From an uncultured Oscillospiraceae bacterium (GTDB taxonomy: Bacteria; Bacillota; Clostridia; Oscillospirales; Oscillospiraceae): a stretch of DNA of 25,045 bases. The stretch is taken from assembly GCA_934623575.1 (NCBI GenBank), contig CAKTVL010000023.1, positions 1 to 25,045 of the forward strand, given 5' to 3'. Positions 6,964-13,900 of the stretch are shown here, piece by piece. Below the pieces are notes generated by a model. It was given only the letters and a program-made list of their open reading frames with translations. It was not told the origin of the DNA and ran no database searches. How positions within the stretch are numbered: the stretch's first letter is position 1; each line of letters starts with the position of its first letter. The position numbers and the translations under genes were made by a program.

Positions 6964-8661
6964 ATGATCTCTCAATGGCTGGAGCAGGCCCGCGGCGGGC
7001 AGCCGGTGTGGCTTCCGGATATGCGCGCGGCGTGCGCTGCGGCGGGGAATTCCGTGAAGGTGACCATGCAGCTGACGCTGTGCGACGGGACAAAACGGGA
7101 CTTTCCGTTACCTATTCCACACTGGCATGGTGACCCGGAGCGACGATTCGTGACGCAATATGTGACCGCGTGCGTGTACAATACGCTGTCCGCGTGCAGC
7201 GGGCGGGAGCTGGCGTTCTATCTGGACGAGGGAGAGGCGGAGACCGCGGCGCTGCTGCGGGAGCTGGACCGGGTGTTCCGGGTGGAGGACACCGGGCGCA
7301 GCGGGTACGGAAAGGTCATCAGCATCGCGGACCGGCTGTGCCGGGCCTTCGGCGGCGGGCGGTTCCGCTTCGCGGTGCACCGCAGAGTGGAATACGTTCC
7401 CGCCCCGGCGCCGGCCATGCGGCAGGGGGCGCTGACGGCGCGGCTGCGGCAGGCCACGGAGCGGTGTGGGCACGGCGTGTGCTGCGGCATCGACATCGGC
7501 GGCACGGACATCAAGGCCGCGCTGGCGGTGGACGGACAGCTGGTGTGCGTGAAGGAATACGACTGGGACCCGGCGTCCAGCCCCACGGCGGAGGGCATCT
7601 CCGGGCCGATCGTGCTGCTGGTGCGCCTGATGGCCTGCTGCGCGGCGGGGCTGACGCCGGCGCTGCGGGCGGCGCTGGACAAGGACGCGCCGGACGCGCT
7701 GATGGCGCAGGCCGTGGCGGGTAGCCCCGCCCTGCCGCTGGATGTGCTGGGCGTCAGCTTTCCGGATGTGGTGATACGGGACCGCATCGTGGGCGGCGAG
7801 AGCCCCAAGACCAAGGGTATGCGGGAAAACCCCAGCGTCGAGTACGAGGCGGCCTTTGCAGGGCTGGGCGGGCTGCTGGAGCATCTGCGGCCCCTGTGCC
7901 GCGACGGCGCGGCCGTACACATGACCAACGACGGGCACATCGCGGCCTTTACGGCGGCGGCGGAGCTGGCCTGGGAGGGCGAGCCGGACTTTAGCGGTGG
8001 GATCATCGCCCACGCGCTGGGCACTGACTTCGGCATGGGCCTTCTGGCCCCGGACGGGACCATTCCGGAGCTGCCCATGGAGCTGTATGACTTTCTGCTG
8101 GACATGGGGAGCTTTCCCCAGCGGGCGCTGCCGCCGGAGGACCTGCGCAGCACCCGGAACGAGAATTCCGGTCTGCCGGGCGCGCGGCGGTATCTGGGAC
8201 AGGCGGCGGCGTTCCGGCTGGCCTGGGAGGCCGACCCGTCGCTGCTGGAGGGCTTCGCTCTTGTGCGCGGCGATGTGCTGACCGTGCCGCCGGAGCGGCG
8301 AAAGGCGTGCCTGGCCCACCTGATGGCCCAGGCGGCGCAGGGAAGCTGCGGCGCGCAGGAGGTGTTCCGGCGGGTAGGACGGCACATCGGGCAGATCAGC
8401 CGGGAGATGGAGCCGCTGCTGCAGCCCCGGACCCGGGTGCGGTATCTGTTCGGGCGGTTCGTGAAGGAGCCGGTATGCTTCCGGCTGCTGCAGGAGGGGT
8501 GCCGGGAGACGGCGCCCGCGCTGGTGCTGGAGGCGGCGGACGAGGAGCTGAGCTGCACGCCGCTGATGCGGGCGCTGGCAGCGCAGGGTGTGACCGTGGC
8601 CCAGTTCGGGCAGGCGGTGGGCAGCATGTACTACGCCGCGGCGCAGGATGTGCAGAATTGA
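6964..8661 (+). CDS. ROK-like ASKHA kinase with unrecognised N-terminal region
   Basis: The 565-residue product contains an ASKHA nucleotide-binding fold of ROK type: phosphate-1 motif CCGIDIGGTDIK at about residues 173-184, a MTNDGHIAAFTAA segment at about 320 where D323 sits where ROK kinases keep the catalytic Asp, and HALGTDFGMGLL at about 350. The ROK zinc motif (CxCGxxGC) is not visible. The first 165 residues precede the kinase fold and match nothing I recognise, making the protein almost twice the usual 300-residue length. The start at 6964 is set by AGGAGG at 6950-6955. Position behind the transporter suggests it acts on the imported compound or senses it. Substrate unknown. Confidence 0.75.
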   Translation: MISQWLEQARGGQPVWLPDMRAACAAAGNSVKVTMQLTLCDGTKRDFPLPIPHWHGDPERRFVTQYVTACVYNTLSACSGRELAFYLDEGEAETAALLRELDRVFRVEDTGRSGYGKVISIADRLCRAFGGGRFRFAVHRRVEYVPAPAPAMRQGALTARLRQATERCGHGVCCGIDIGGTDIKAALAVDGQLVCVKEYDWDPASSPTAEGISGPIVLLVRLMACCAAGLTPALRAALDKDAPDALMAQAVAGSPALPLDVLGVSFPDVVIRDRIVGGESPKTKGMRENPSVEYEAAFAGLGGLLEHLRPLCRDGAAVHMTNDGHIAAFTAAAELAWEGEPDFSGGIIAHALGTDFGMGLLAPDGTIPELPMELYDFLLDMGSFPQRALPPEDLRSTRNENSGLPGARRYLGQAAAFRLAWEADPSLLEGFALVRGDVLTVPPERRKACLAHLMAQAAQGSCGAQEVFRRVGRHIGQISREMEPLLQPRTRVRYLFGRFVKEPVCFRLLQEGCRETAPALVLEAADEELSCTPLMRALAAQGVTVAQFGQAVGSMYYAAAQDVQN

Positions 8662-8684
8662 CGCATTCTGATGCATCTTATAGA

Positions 8685-8722
8685 AAAACCACCCCGGAGG
8701 CGAAGGCGTTCGGGGTGGTTTT
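8685..8722. terminator. Bidirectional terminator
   Basis: A 12-bp perfect stem (8685-8696 with 8711-8722) has A-rich and T-rich flanks, so it can terminate both the plus-strand kinase gene ending at 8661 and the minus-strand ATPase gene ending at 8728. Confidence 0.88.
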
Positions 8723-8727
8723 ATGCT

Positions 8728-9495
8728 TTATTGGGCGGAGGACTGGCGGCACTGGTCGGTGACGGCGTCCTTCAGCTGCCGCAGGGCCGGGGCGTTCAGA
8801 TCCCGGGGATAGGGCAGACCGGTGAGGTCGAAGTGGCTGAGGGTGCTGTCCGGGTGCATGACGATGATGCGGCTGCCCAGCACCAGTGCCTCCTCCAGCT
8901 GGTGGGTCACCAGGACGATGGTGCGGGGCATTTTGGACTGGATGGCCAGCAGCTGGCTTTGCAGCTCGGCGCGGGTGAGGAAATCCAGCGAGGCGAAGGG
9001 CTCGTCCATCAGCAACAGCTCCGCCTGCCCGGCCAGGACGCGGGCCAGGCCCAGACGCTGTTTCATGCCGGTGGACAGCTCCGCCGGGGTCAGGTCGGCA
9101 TAGTCCTCCAGACCCACCAGGCGGACAAAGTCGGCGGCGCGCTGATAGCGCTCCTCCGGCGTGCGTCCCACGCCGCAGGCCATGGCCACGTTGCGCTGGA
9201 CGCTGGTCCAGGTGATGACGTAGGGGTCGGGGCTGAGCATGGCGCTGTGCCAGCCCTCCGGCAGCTGCACGGCGCCGGAATCGGGCTGCTCCTTCCCTGC
9301 CAGCAGCTTCAGAAGCGTGCTCTTGCCGCAGCCGCTGCGGCCCACGATGACCGTGATCTCCCCGGCGGGGATGGTCAGGGACAGGTCGCGCAGCACCTGG
9401 CGGGTGCGGCTGGCGCGGGTCTGGCCGGTGAGCACGACGTCGGTGCTGTAGGTGGTATAGGCTTTGTGGATATGCTGCAAAACGACTGCGTCCAT
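8728..9495 (-). CDS. Orphan ABC ATPase, nitrate/sulfonate/taurine (NrtD/SsuB) type
   Basis: The 255-residue protein has Walker A GRSGCGKST (52-60), the variant signature ELSTGMKQR (139-147), Walker B with D164-E165 in LLMDEPFASLD, and H-loop His198. This pattern, especially the STGMKQR signature, is that of NrtD/SsuB/TauB importers. Unusually, the Q-loop region reads AMLSPDPYVITW, where family members have FQ followed by an acidic residue, so the Q-loop Gln appears to be Ser. No permease or binding protein lies nearby. The start at 9495 follows AGAGG; a longer open frame to 9822 crosses the promoter and a divergent remnant and is rejected. It may serve a distant transporter or be a relic of one. 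Confidence 0.85.
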   Translation of the reverse strand: MDAVVLQHIHKAYTTYSTDVVLTGQTRASRTRQVLRDLSLTIPAGEITVIVGRSGCGKSTLLKLLAGKEQPDSGAVQLPEGWHSAMLSPDPYVITWTSVQRNVAMACGVGRTPEERYQRAADFVRLVGLEDYADLTPAELSTGMKQRLGLARVLAGQAELLLMDEPFASLDFLTRAELQSQLLAIQSKMPRTIVLVTHQLEEALVLGSRIIVMHPDSTLSHFDLTGLPYPRDLNAPALRQLKDAVTDQCRQSSAQ

Positions 9496-9543
9496 GGTGG
9501 TCCTCTTTTCTCCGGCCGGGGCCGGGCGATCCGTAGTGGGGCC

Positions 9544-9573
9544 ATTATAGCACAGAGGGCCGGGAAAATGCAA
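9544..9573 (-). promoter_or_regulatory. Promoter of the orphan ABC ATPase
   Basis: On the minus strand the -35 TTGCAT (9568-9573) and the -10 TATAAT (9544-9549) have an 18-bp spacer, and TGTGC precedes the -10, giving an extended -10 element. The -35 overlaps the presumed original start codon of the divergent aminotransferase remnant. Confidence 0.65.
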
Positions 9574-9817
9574 CGGCCGCGGCACTGGCGTGGAGGAATG
9601 AATGAATGAATATGAAGTGGGCGCGCGGTTCAACATCGCGGAGACCTGCGTGGACTCCGTGTCGCCGGATGCGCTGTTCGCCCTGACCGGGACGGACAAG
9701 GCGCAGTTTCTGAGCGATTTCTGCGCCAAGCGGCTGACCTGCGGCGACATTGTGGGCAGTGACGCGCTGGTGCAGGCGGCGGAGCGCGCCGGAAAGGGGC
9801 AGGTCGTCACGCTGTAA
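9568..9817 (+). pseudogene. Decayed N-terminus of a PLP-dependent class I/II aminotransferase
   Basis: The open part from 9602 encodes 71 residues beginning MNEYEVGARFNIAETC and containing KRLTCGDIVGS. These resemble the N-terminus of a class I/II aminotransferase group (from memory: VEEWMNEYE, NIAETCV and RLTYGDIEGS). Just upstream, in the same frame, the codons read Val-Glu-Glu-stop (9590-9601), where the family has Val-Glu-Glu-Trp: a TGG to TGA change. A further ATG at 9568 begins M-Q-R-P in another frame, implying a one-base shift. The rest of the roughly 380-residue enzyme, including the PLP lysine, is missing, so this is a remnant. The family assignment rests on memory of a short motif. 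A small intact protein is the alternative. Confidence 0.5.
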
Positions 9818-9820
9818 GGC

Positions 9821-9861
9821 AAAAAAACAGGAAGGGCGGTATACGCCTTTCCTGTTTTTTT
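9821..9861. terminator. Bidirectional terminator
   Basis: An 18-bp stem (9821-9838 with 9844-9861, one G-T pair, five-base loop) starts with seven A and ends with seven T. It separates the aminotransferase remnant from the convergent metal ATPase gene that ends at 9878. Confidence 0.92.
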
Positions 9862-9877
9862 CTTGCGGAATGCGTGG

Positions 9878-11995
9878 TCAGCCCACGGTGGCGGGGCACG
9901 CGGTGTCCGGCTCCTCCGGGTGGGGCAACAGGTCGGTCATGCTCTTCAGGCTGATGCCCAGGGTGGACATATTGTGCAGCAGTGCCGAGGTGGTGGGCGG
10001 CAGAACGCCCGCCACGCCCAGGACGATCAGCGAGAGGTTGAATCCCACGATGAAGCGGTAGTCCCGGTGGATGCGGGCCATCAGGGCCTCGCTGAGGCGC
10101 CGCAGCGTCACCAGCTCGAAGAGGTCCTCCGAGGCGATGGTGATGTCGGCGATCTCCCGGGCGATGGCGGCACCGGTGGAGATGGCGATGCCGGCGTCGG
10201 CCTCGGACAGGGCCGGGGAGTCGTTGACGCCGTCACCCACCATGATGACGGTGTGGCCCTTGGCCTTCTCCTGGCGGATAAAGGCAGCCTTGTCCTCCGG
10301 CAGGACCTCGGCAAACACCGCGTCCACGCCCACCTGGCGGGCCACAGCCTCGGCGGTCCTGCGGTTGTCGCCGGTCATCATGACCACGTTGGCGATGCCG
10401 CAGTCGTGCAGCGCCTGCACCGCAGCGCGGGCCTCGGCGCGCAGGGGGTCGAAAATGCAGATCACGGCGGCCAGCTCTCCGGCGATGCACAGGTACAGCT
10501 GGGAGTAGGCGTCGGGCAGGGCGGCGAATTTGTCCTGCTCCCCCTCCGGCACGCGGCAGCCCTCGTCCTCAAAGACGAAGTGGGCGCTGCCGATGAGGAC
10601 CTTCCGGCCCTCCACCATGCTGGAGATGCCGTGGGCCACCACATACTGCACCTGGGAGTGGTACTCCTCGTGGGACAGGCCGCGGCGCTGGGCCTCCTCC
10701 ACCACGGCGTTGGCCATGGAATGGGGGTAGTGCTCCTCCAGGCAGGCAGCCAGGCGGAGCATATCCGGCTCGGTGTGGCCGCCGAAGGGGATAATCTGCG
10801 CCACCTTGGGGCAGGCGTAGGTCAGGGTGCCGGTCTTGTCAAAGACGATGGTATCGGCTCTGGCCACGGATTCCAGGAAACGGCCGCCCTTGACGGAGAT
10901 GTGGCGGCTGCTGCTCTCCCGCATGGCGGACAGCACCGCGATGGGGATGGCCAGCTTCAGGGCGCAGGAGAAGTCCACCATCAGCACCGCCAGGGTCTTG
11001 GTGATATTGCGGGTCAGCAGGTACGCCAGGGCCGTGCCGCCCAGAGTGTAGGGCACCAGACGGTCCGCCAGGCGGGCGGCCTTGTCCTCGGCGGTGGATT
11101 TCAGCTTTTCGGATTCCTCGATCATGCGGACGATGCGGTCATAGCGGCCGCCGCCGGAGGTCTTTTCCACGCAGACCACGCACTCGCCCTCCTCGGCCAC
11201 GGTACCGGCGTAGACGTAGCTGCCGGGGCGCTTGGGGACGGGCATGGACTCGCCGGTCATGGAGGACTGGTTGACCATAGCCTCGCCGGAGACCACCCTG
11301 CCGTCCAGCGGGATCATGCTGCCGGTGCGGACCACCACGCAGTCGCCCTGCCGGACGTCGGAGACGGGGGTCAGGACCTCGGTCTCCCCCACCTGCAGCC
11401 AGACCTTGTCCACGTTGAGGCTCATGGCCCCGGCCAGGTCGGCCACGGATTTCTTGTGGGTCCACTCCTCCAATATCTCGCCCAGCCGCAGCATGAACAT
11501 CACGGAGCCGGCGGTGGAGAAGTCGCCGCGGACCAGAGACACCGTTACGGCGGTGGCATCCAGCACCGCCACGGACAGCTTGCCGTGCCATAGGGCCGTC
11601 AGGCCCTCTTTGATGTACCGGACGGAGCGGAACACGGCCAGGGCCGTGGTCACCGGCACCGGCAGGAACAGCCTGGAAAAGCAGCGGCGCATGACGGTCA
11701 TGGCCAGCTTGTCCTCAAACTCGCGATTCAGCGCCCGGGCGGTGTGCTCCGGCACCAGCTGCATGGACTCGGCCCCGGCGAAGGAGAAGGACGCCAGCGC
11801 GGCGACCACAGCGTCGCCGCTACCGGCATAGCGCACCACAGCGTCCTGCGTCCGGTCATAGACCTGGACGTCGGCGACGCCGGGGACGGCGCGGAGATAG
11901 TATTCCACCACATCCGCCTGGTGCAGCGTCATGGCAGCGCAGTGCAGATGGACGCGCAGACGGCCCGGCGTGCGGTGGAGAATGGTGCATCTCAT
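9878..11995 (-). CDS. P1B-type heavy-metal translocating ATPase with SCALK membrane motif
   Basis: The 705-residue protein carries the P-type ATPase motifs: TGES in SSMTGESMPV (dephosphorylation loop), DKTGTLT with the phosphorylated Asp at 386, and MVGDGVNDSPAL near the C-terminus. The first 70 residues look like a degenerate heavy-metal-associated domain without CxxC. In the membrane, the usual CPC is replaced by FSCALKLAIP with Cys344, and the last helices contain LLHNMST. The nucleotide-site His-Pro dipeptide is altered to HYPHSMANAVV. These features place it outside the classical Cu (CPC) pumps; Mn, Zn or Fe efflux is plausible, but the metal cannot be read from sequence. It starts two bases after the preceding small gene, with which it shares a promoter. 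Confidence 0.92.
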   Translation of the reverse strand: MRCTILHRTPGRLRVHLHCAAMTLHQADVVEYYLRAVPGVADVQVYDRTQDAVVRYAGSGDAVVAALASFSFAGAESMQLVPEHTARALNREFEDKLAMTVMRRCFSRLFLPVPVTTALAVFRSVRYIKEGLTALWHGKLSVAVLDATAVTVSLVRGDFSTAGSVMFMLRLGEILEEWTHKKSVADLAGAMSLNVDKVWLQVGETEVLTPVSDVRQGDCVVVRTGSMIPLDGRVVSGEAMVNQSSMTGESMPVPKRPGSYVYAGTVAEEGECVVCVEKTSGGGRYDRIVRMIEESEKLKSTAEDKAARLADRLVPYTLGGTALAYLLTRNITKTLAVLMVDFSCALKLAIPIAVLSAMRESSSRHISVKGGRFLESVARADTIVFDKTGTLTYACPKVAQIIPFGGHTEPDMLRLAACLEEHYPHSMANAVVEEAQRRGLSHEEYHSQVQYVVAHGISSMVEGRKVLIGSAHFVFEDEGCRVPEGEQDKFAALPDAYSQLYLCIAGELAAVICIFDPLRAEARAAVQALHDCGIANVVMMTGDNRRTAEAVARQVGVDAVFAEVLPEDKAAFIRQEKAKGHTVIMVGDGVNDSPALSEADAGIAISTGAAIAREIADITIASEDLFELVTLRRLSEALMARIHRDYRFIVGFNLSLIVLGVAGVLPPTTSALLHNMSTLGISLKSMTDLLPHPEEPDTACPATVG

Positions 11996-11997
11996 GG

Positions 11998-12264
11998 TTA
12001 CTCCGCCTTGGCTTCCTCAGAGGTGTCCTCCACCACGGCGGCAGCGGCCTCGTCGGCGCGGCGCTGGTTGATGGCCTGGGCCTGGGCGTAGACGTCGCCG
12101 GCGTTCTCGCGGACGGTGGTGACGGTCTGCATCACGCTGTCCTTGGCGCGGAGCACGGCGGCGGTGGTGTGGGCGTAGACGTTCTTGGCGTCCTTGCTGC
12201 CCAGGACCTTGATGCCGGCGGTGCCGAACAGCACGCCGGCGGCGAACATAGCAAGCTTCTTCAT
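11998..12264 (-). CDS. Small single-helix membrane protein (DUF6110-like), ATPase partner
   Basis: The 88-residue protein has one N-terminal hydrophobic helix (about residues 4-22, LAMFAAGVLFGTAGIKVLG), then an Ala-rich, probably helical soluble tail ending in an acidic Glu/Ala/Lys stretch. The segment SKDAKNVYAHTTAAVLRAKD fits the family I know as DUF6110. It precedes the metal ATPase by two bases. The layout recalls the mycobacterial ctpC operon, where a small one-helix protein (PacL1, DUF1490) partners a P1B ATPase; no clear sequence identity with PacL is visible and the His/Asp metal motif of PacL is absent. An accessory or scaffold role for the pump is therefore inferred. Confidence 0.8.
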   Translation of the reverse strand: MKKLAMFAAGVLFGTAGIKVLGSKDAKNVYAHTTAAVLRAKDSVMQTVTTVRENAGDVYAQAQAINQRRADEAAAAVVEDTSEEAKAE

Positions 12265-12290
12265 AACAAATTACCTCCTGTGGATATGAC

Positions 12291-12318
12291 AGCGGTTAGT
12301 CAAGGTTAACTTACCGCT
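12291..12318. promoter_or_regulatory. 28-bp imperfect palindromic operator candidate
   Basis: Two 14-base arms (12291-12304 and 12305-12318) match as inverted repeats at 11 of 14 positions, with outer arms AGCGGT/ACCGCT perfect. The element begins just downstream of the -10 box on the minus strand, so it covers the predicted transcription start of the metal ATPase operon, an ideal place for a repressor. The inner TTAG/CTTA pattern is loosely like DtxR/MntR-family boxes, but no regulator gene is present here to support a specific call. Confidence 0.55.
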
Positions 12319-12325
12319 TGTCTGT

Positions 12326-12354
12326 ACGATAGCACAAGCGGAGGGAAAATGCAA
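12326..12354 (-). promoter_or_regulatory. Promoter of the metal ATPase operon
   Basis: On the minus strand the -35 TTGCAT (12349-12354) and the -10 TATCGT (12326-12331) are 17 bp apart, with TGTGC before the -10 (extended -10). The 351-bp gene-free stretch 12265-12615 otherwise holds the palindrome at 12291-12318 and the divergent promoter at 12465-12493. Confidence 0.6.
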
Positions 12355-12464
12355 GCTTTTACCGGAAGAAAAGTGACAAAAATGCGGTGGAAACCGGCGG
12401 TATGGTGCAGCAGTTCCGCGAATCGTGCGCTCCGGCGGAAACTGCACAGACGGCAAAGCAGCGG

Positions 12465-12493
12465 TTGTCACGGACGGCAATATGTGGTAGAAT
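12465..12493 (+). promoter_or_regulatory. Promoter of the macro-NADAR gene
   Basis: TTGTCA (12465-12470) and TAGAAT (12488-12493) are 17 bp apart, with TGTGG ahead of the -10. A leader of about 115 bases precedes the ATG at 12616; I see no clear riboswitch or terminator in it. Confidence 0.6.
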
Positions 12494-12615
12494 TTTGTCG
12501 CCGATCGGCCAGGGCGGCGCGCTCGTGCTGATCGGTGGTATAGCTTATTCTGCTGACGGGAGCGGGTATCTGGTCAGGGAGATATGTGTTTCTTTGGGAT
12601 AACGGAGGTGTGACT

Positions 12616-13458
12616 ATGCGGCTCTCTTTTCGGTTGGACGAGACAGCATCCACAGCGGCGGCTGTCGGCGCTGCGCTGCCGGCCTATGACGACAGGCCCC
12701 ACGACACCGCCGGGCTGACGGCGGGCTATCACCGCCTGCTGGACCAGGCGCTGGCGGCGGGCCGACGGGCCGTCGAGCTGCCCACGCTGGGCATCGACCG
12801 GGGCTGGCCGCCGCAATTCGCCGTGCCTGCGGCGCTGGTGGCGGTGGAGCGCTGGCAGCGCGCCCACCCGGAGGACGCGCTGTCCGTGACGCTGTGCGCG
12901 CCGGACCGGCGCTGCCTGTCGCTGTATCAGGAGTTCGCCGTCACGGCGCAGGACGCGCCTATCTGCGGCCCGGTGGTGGGCTTTTTCCACGAGTACGGCC
13001 CCAACGGCTGGTTCAGCAACTGGTATCCGGCGGTGTTCACCGTGGACGGCGTGACGTACCTCAACGCCGAGCAGTATCTCATGCGGCAGAAGGCCCTGTG
13101 CTGCGGCGACAGCGCCACCGCGGAGAAGGTCATGGAGGGCCCGGATCCCAAGACGGTCAAGCTGCTGGGCCGCGCTATCGACCCCTATGACGAGGAAAAA
13201 TGGGCCGCCGCACGGCAGGAGATCATCTATCGCGGGCTGCTGGCCAAATTCGGACAGAACAGCGGGCTGAAGCGGCAGCTGCTGGCCACCGGCAGCGCGC
13301 CCATCGCCGAGTGCTCCCCCAACGACTGCATCTGGGGCATTGGGCTGGCGCTGGACGACCCGCGGCACCAGGACACCACCCAGTGGCGGGGGCAGAACAT
13401 TCTGGGCCACGCGCTGATGCGGGTGCGGGAGGCGCTGCGCCAGACGGAAACTGCATAA
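12616..13458 (+). CDS. NADAR-domain protein with N-terminal macro-domain remnant
   Basis: The 280-residue protein has a C-terminal NADAR (YbiA/RibX-like) domain from about residue 121: GWFSNWYPAVF (131-141), LNAEQYLMRQKA (149-160), CIWGIGLAL (238-246) and WRGQNILGHALMRVRE (257-272). NADAR proteins are N-glycosidases acting on riboflavin intermediates (YbiA) or remove ADP-ribose from guanine in nucleic acid. Residues 28-105 resemble the C-terminal half of a macro domain (DTAGLTAGYHRLL, ELPTLGIDRGWP), but the N-terminal ADP-ribose binding loops are absent. The start at 12616 follows GGAGGTG at 12604-12610; an upstream GTG at 12586 lacks a site. It is a single-gene transcript with its own promoter and terminator. 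No ADP-ribosyltransferase gene is next to it. Confidence 0.82.
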   Translation: MRLSFRLDETASTAAAVGAALPAYDDRPHDTAGLTAGYHRLLDQALAAGRRAVELPTLGIDRGWPPQFAVPAALVAVERWQRAHPEDALSVTLCAPDRRCLSLYQEFAVTAQDAPICGPVVGFFHEYGPNGWFSNWYPAVFTVDGVTYLNAEQYLMRQKALCCGDSATAEKVMEGPDPKTVKLLGRAIDPYDEEKWAAARQEIIYRGLLAKFGQNSGLKRQLLATGSAPIAECSPNDCIWGIGLALDDPRHQDTTQWRGQNILGHALMRVREALRQTETA

Positions 13459-13492
13459 AAACGCCCTCCGCGCGCTGCGCGGAGGGCGTTTT
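13458..13492. terminator. Bidirectional terminator after the NADAR gene
   Basis: A perfect 16-bp stem (13458-13473 with 13477-13492) has AAAA at the left foot, TTTT at the right and a nominal GCT loop. It overlaps the NADAR stop codon and also serves the convergent ferredoxin gene. Confidence 0.9.
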
Positions 13493-13508
13493 GCCGTCTT
13501 TTGGCCCG

Positions 13509-13784
13509 TCAGCGGCGGGCGGTGATGATGCCGAAGCGGTCGTGGATGACATGGCGGGGACAGACCTCCGCACAGGCGCCGCAGCTCAGGCAGCGCTCGT
13601 AGTCGATGACCGCGTGCTGGTCCACCAGGTGGATGGCGTCGGCGGGACACTTCTTTACGCACAGGCCGCAGGCGATGCAGCCATAGGTGCAGAGCAGGAC
13701 GCCGTTTTCGTCCTTTTTGGCGCGGCAGCCGCCGCTGCAGTGGACCGTCGCCGCTTTGGCCGGAAATTTCCGCTTGATCCCCAT
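13509..13784 (-). CDS. Two-cluster [4Fe-4S] ferredoxin-like protein (RnfB C-terminus-like)
   Basis: The 91-residue protein has two complete CxxCxxCxxxCP sites: C36-C39-C42-C46 and C65-C68-C71-C75, each ligating a [4Fe-4S] cluster. Three additional cysteines (C16, C20, C32) lie before them in VHCSGGCRAK and LLCTYGC. The order and spacing resemble the C-terminal ferredoxin part of RnfB more than a classical 55-residue clostridial ferredoxin. It is soluble and probably a cytoplasmic electron carrier. The start at 13784 follows GAGGG; a longer frame to 13844 runs into the promoter. It stands alone with its own promoter, so its redox partners are not indicated by context. Confidence 0.88.
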   Translation of the reverse strand: MGIKRKFPAKAATVHCSGGCRAKKDENGVLLCTYGCIACGLCVKKCPADAIHLVDQHAVIDYERCLSCGACAEVCPRHVIHDRFGIITARR

Positions 13785-13827
13785 AGATGTATTCCCTCGC
13801 TTCCGTTGTTTTGCAGATAGTTTTGTT

Positions 13828-13857
13828 ATTATACCACAAAACACAGGGCGGTCGCAA
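13828..13857 (-). promoter_or_regulatory. Promoter of the ferredoxin gene
   Basis: On the minus strand the -35 TTGCGA (13852-13857) and the consensus -10 TATAAT (13828-13833) are 18 bp apart, with TGG preceding the -10. Confidence 0.65.
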
Positions 13858-13885
13858 GGGCCATCTTCGGCGAAACGCCAAAAAG

Positions 13886-13900
13886 GCGGCCTGTGGCCGC
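13886..13900 (-). terminator. Second of two tandem terminators
   Basis: A short GC stem (GCGGCC/GGCCGC, three-base loop) is followed on the minus strand by CTTTTT. It lies immediately after the larger hairpin at 13901-13944 and would catch read-through from the histidine kinase gene before the ferredoxin promoter. Confidence 0.65.

Noticed and set aside
7108..8676. Two long open frames on the minus strand, one of 522 codons
   Set aside because: Both are antisense to the ROK-like gene and lack start signals or recognisable motifs.
9863..11593. A 576-codon open frame on the plus strand
   Set aside because: It is a shadow of the P1B ATPase gene, whose motifs are complete on the minus strand; its composition (Gly/His/Val/Gln-rich) is typical of such shadows.
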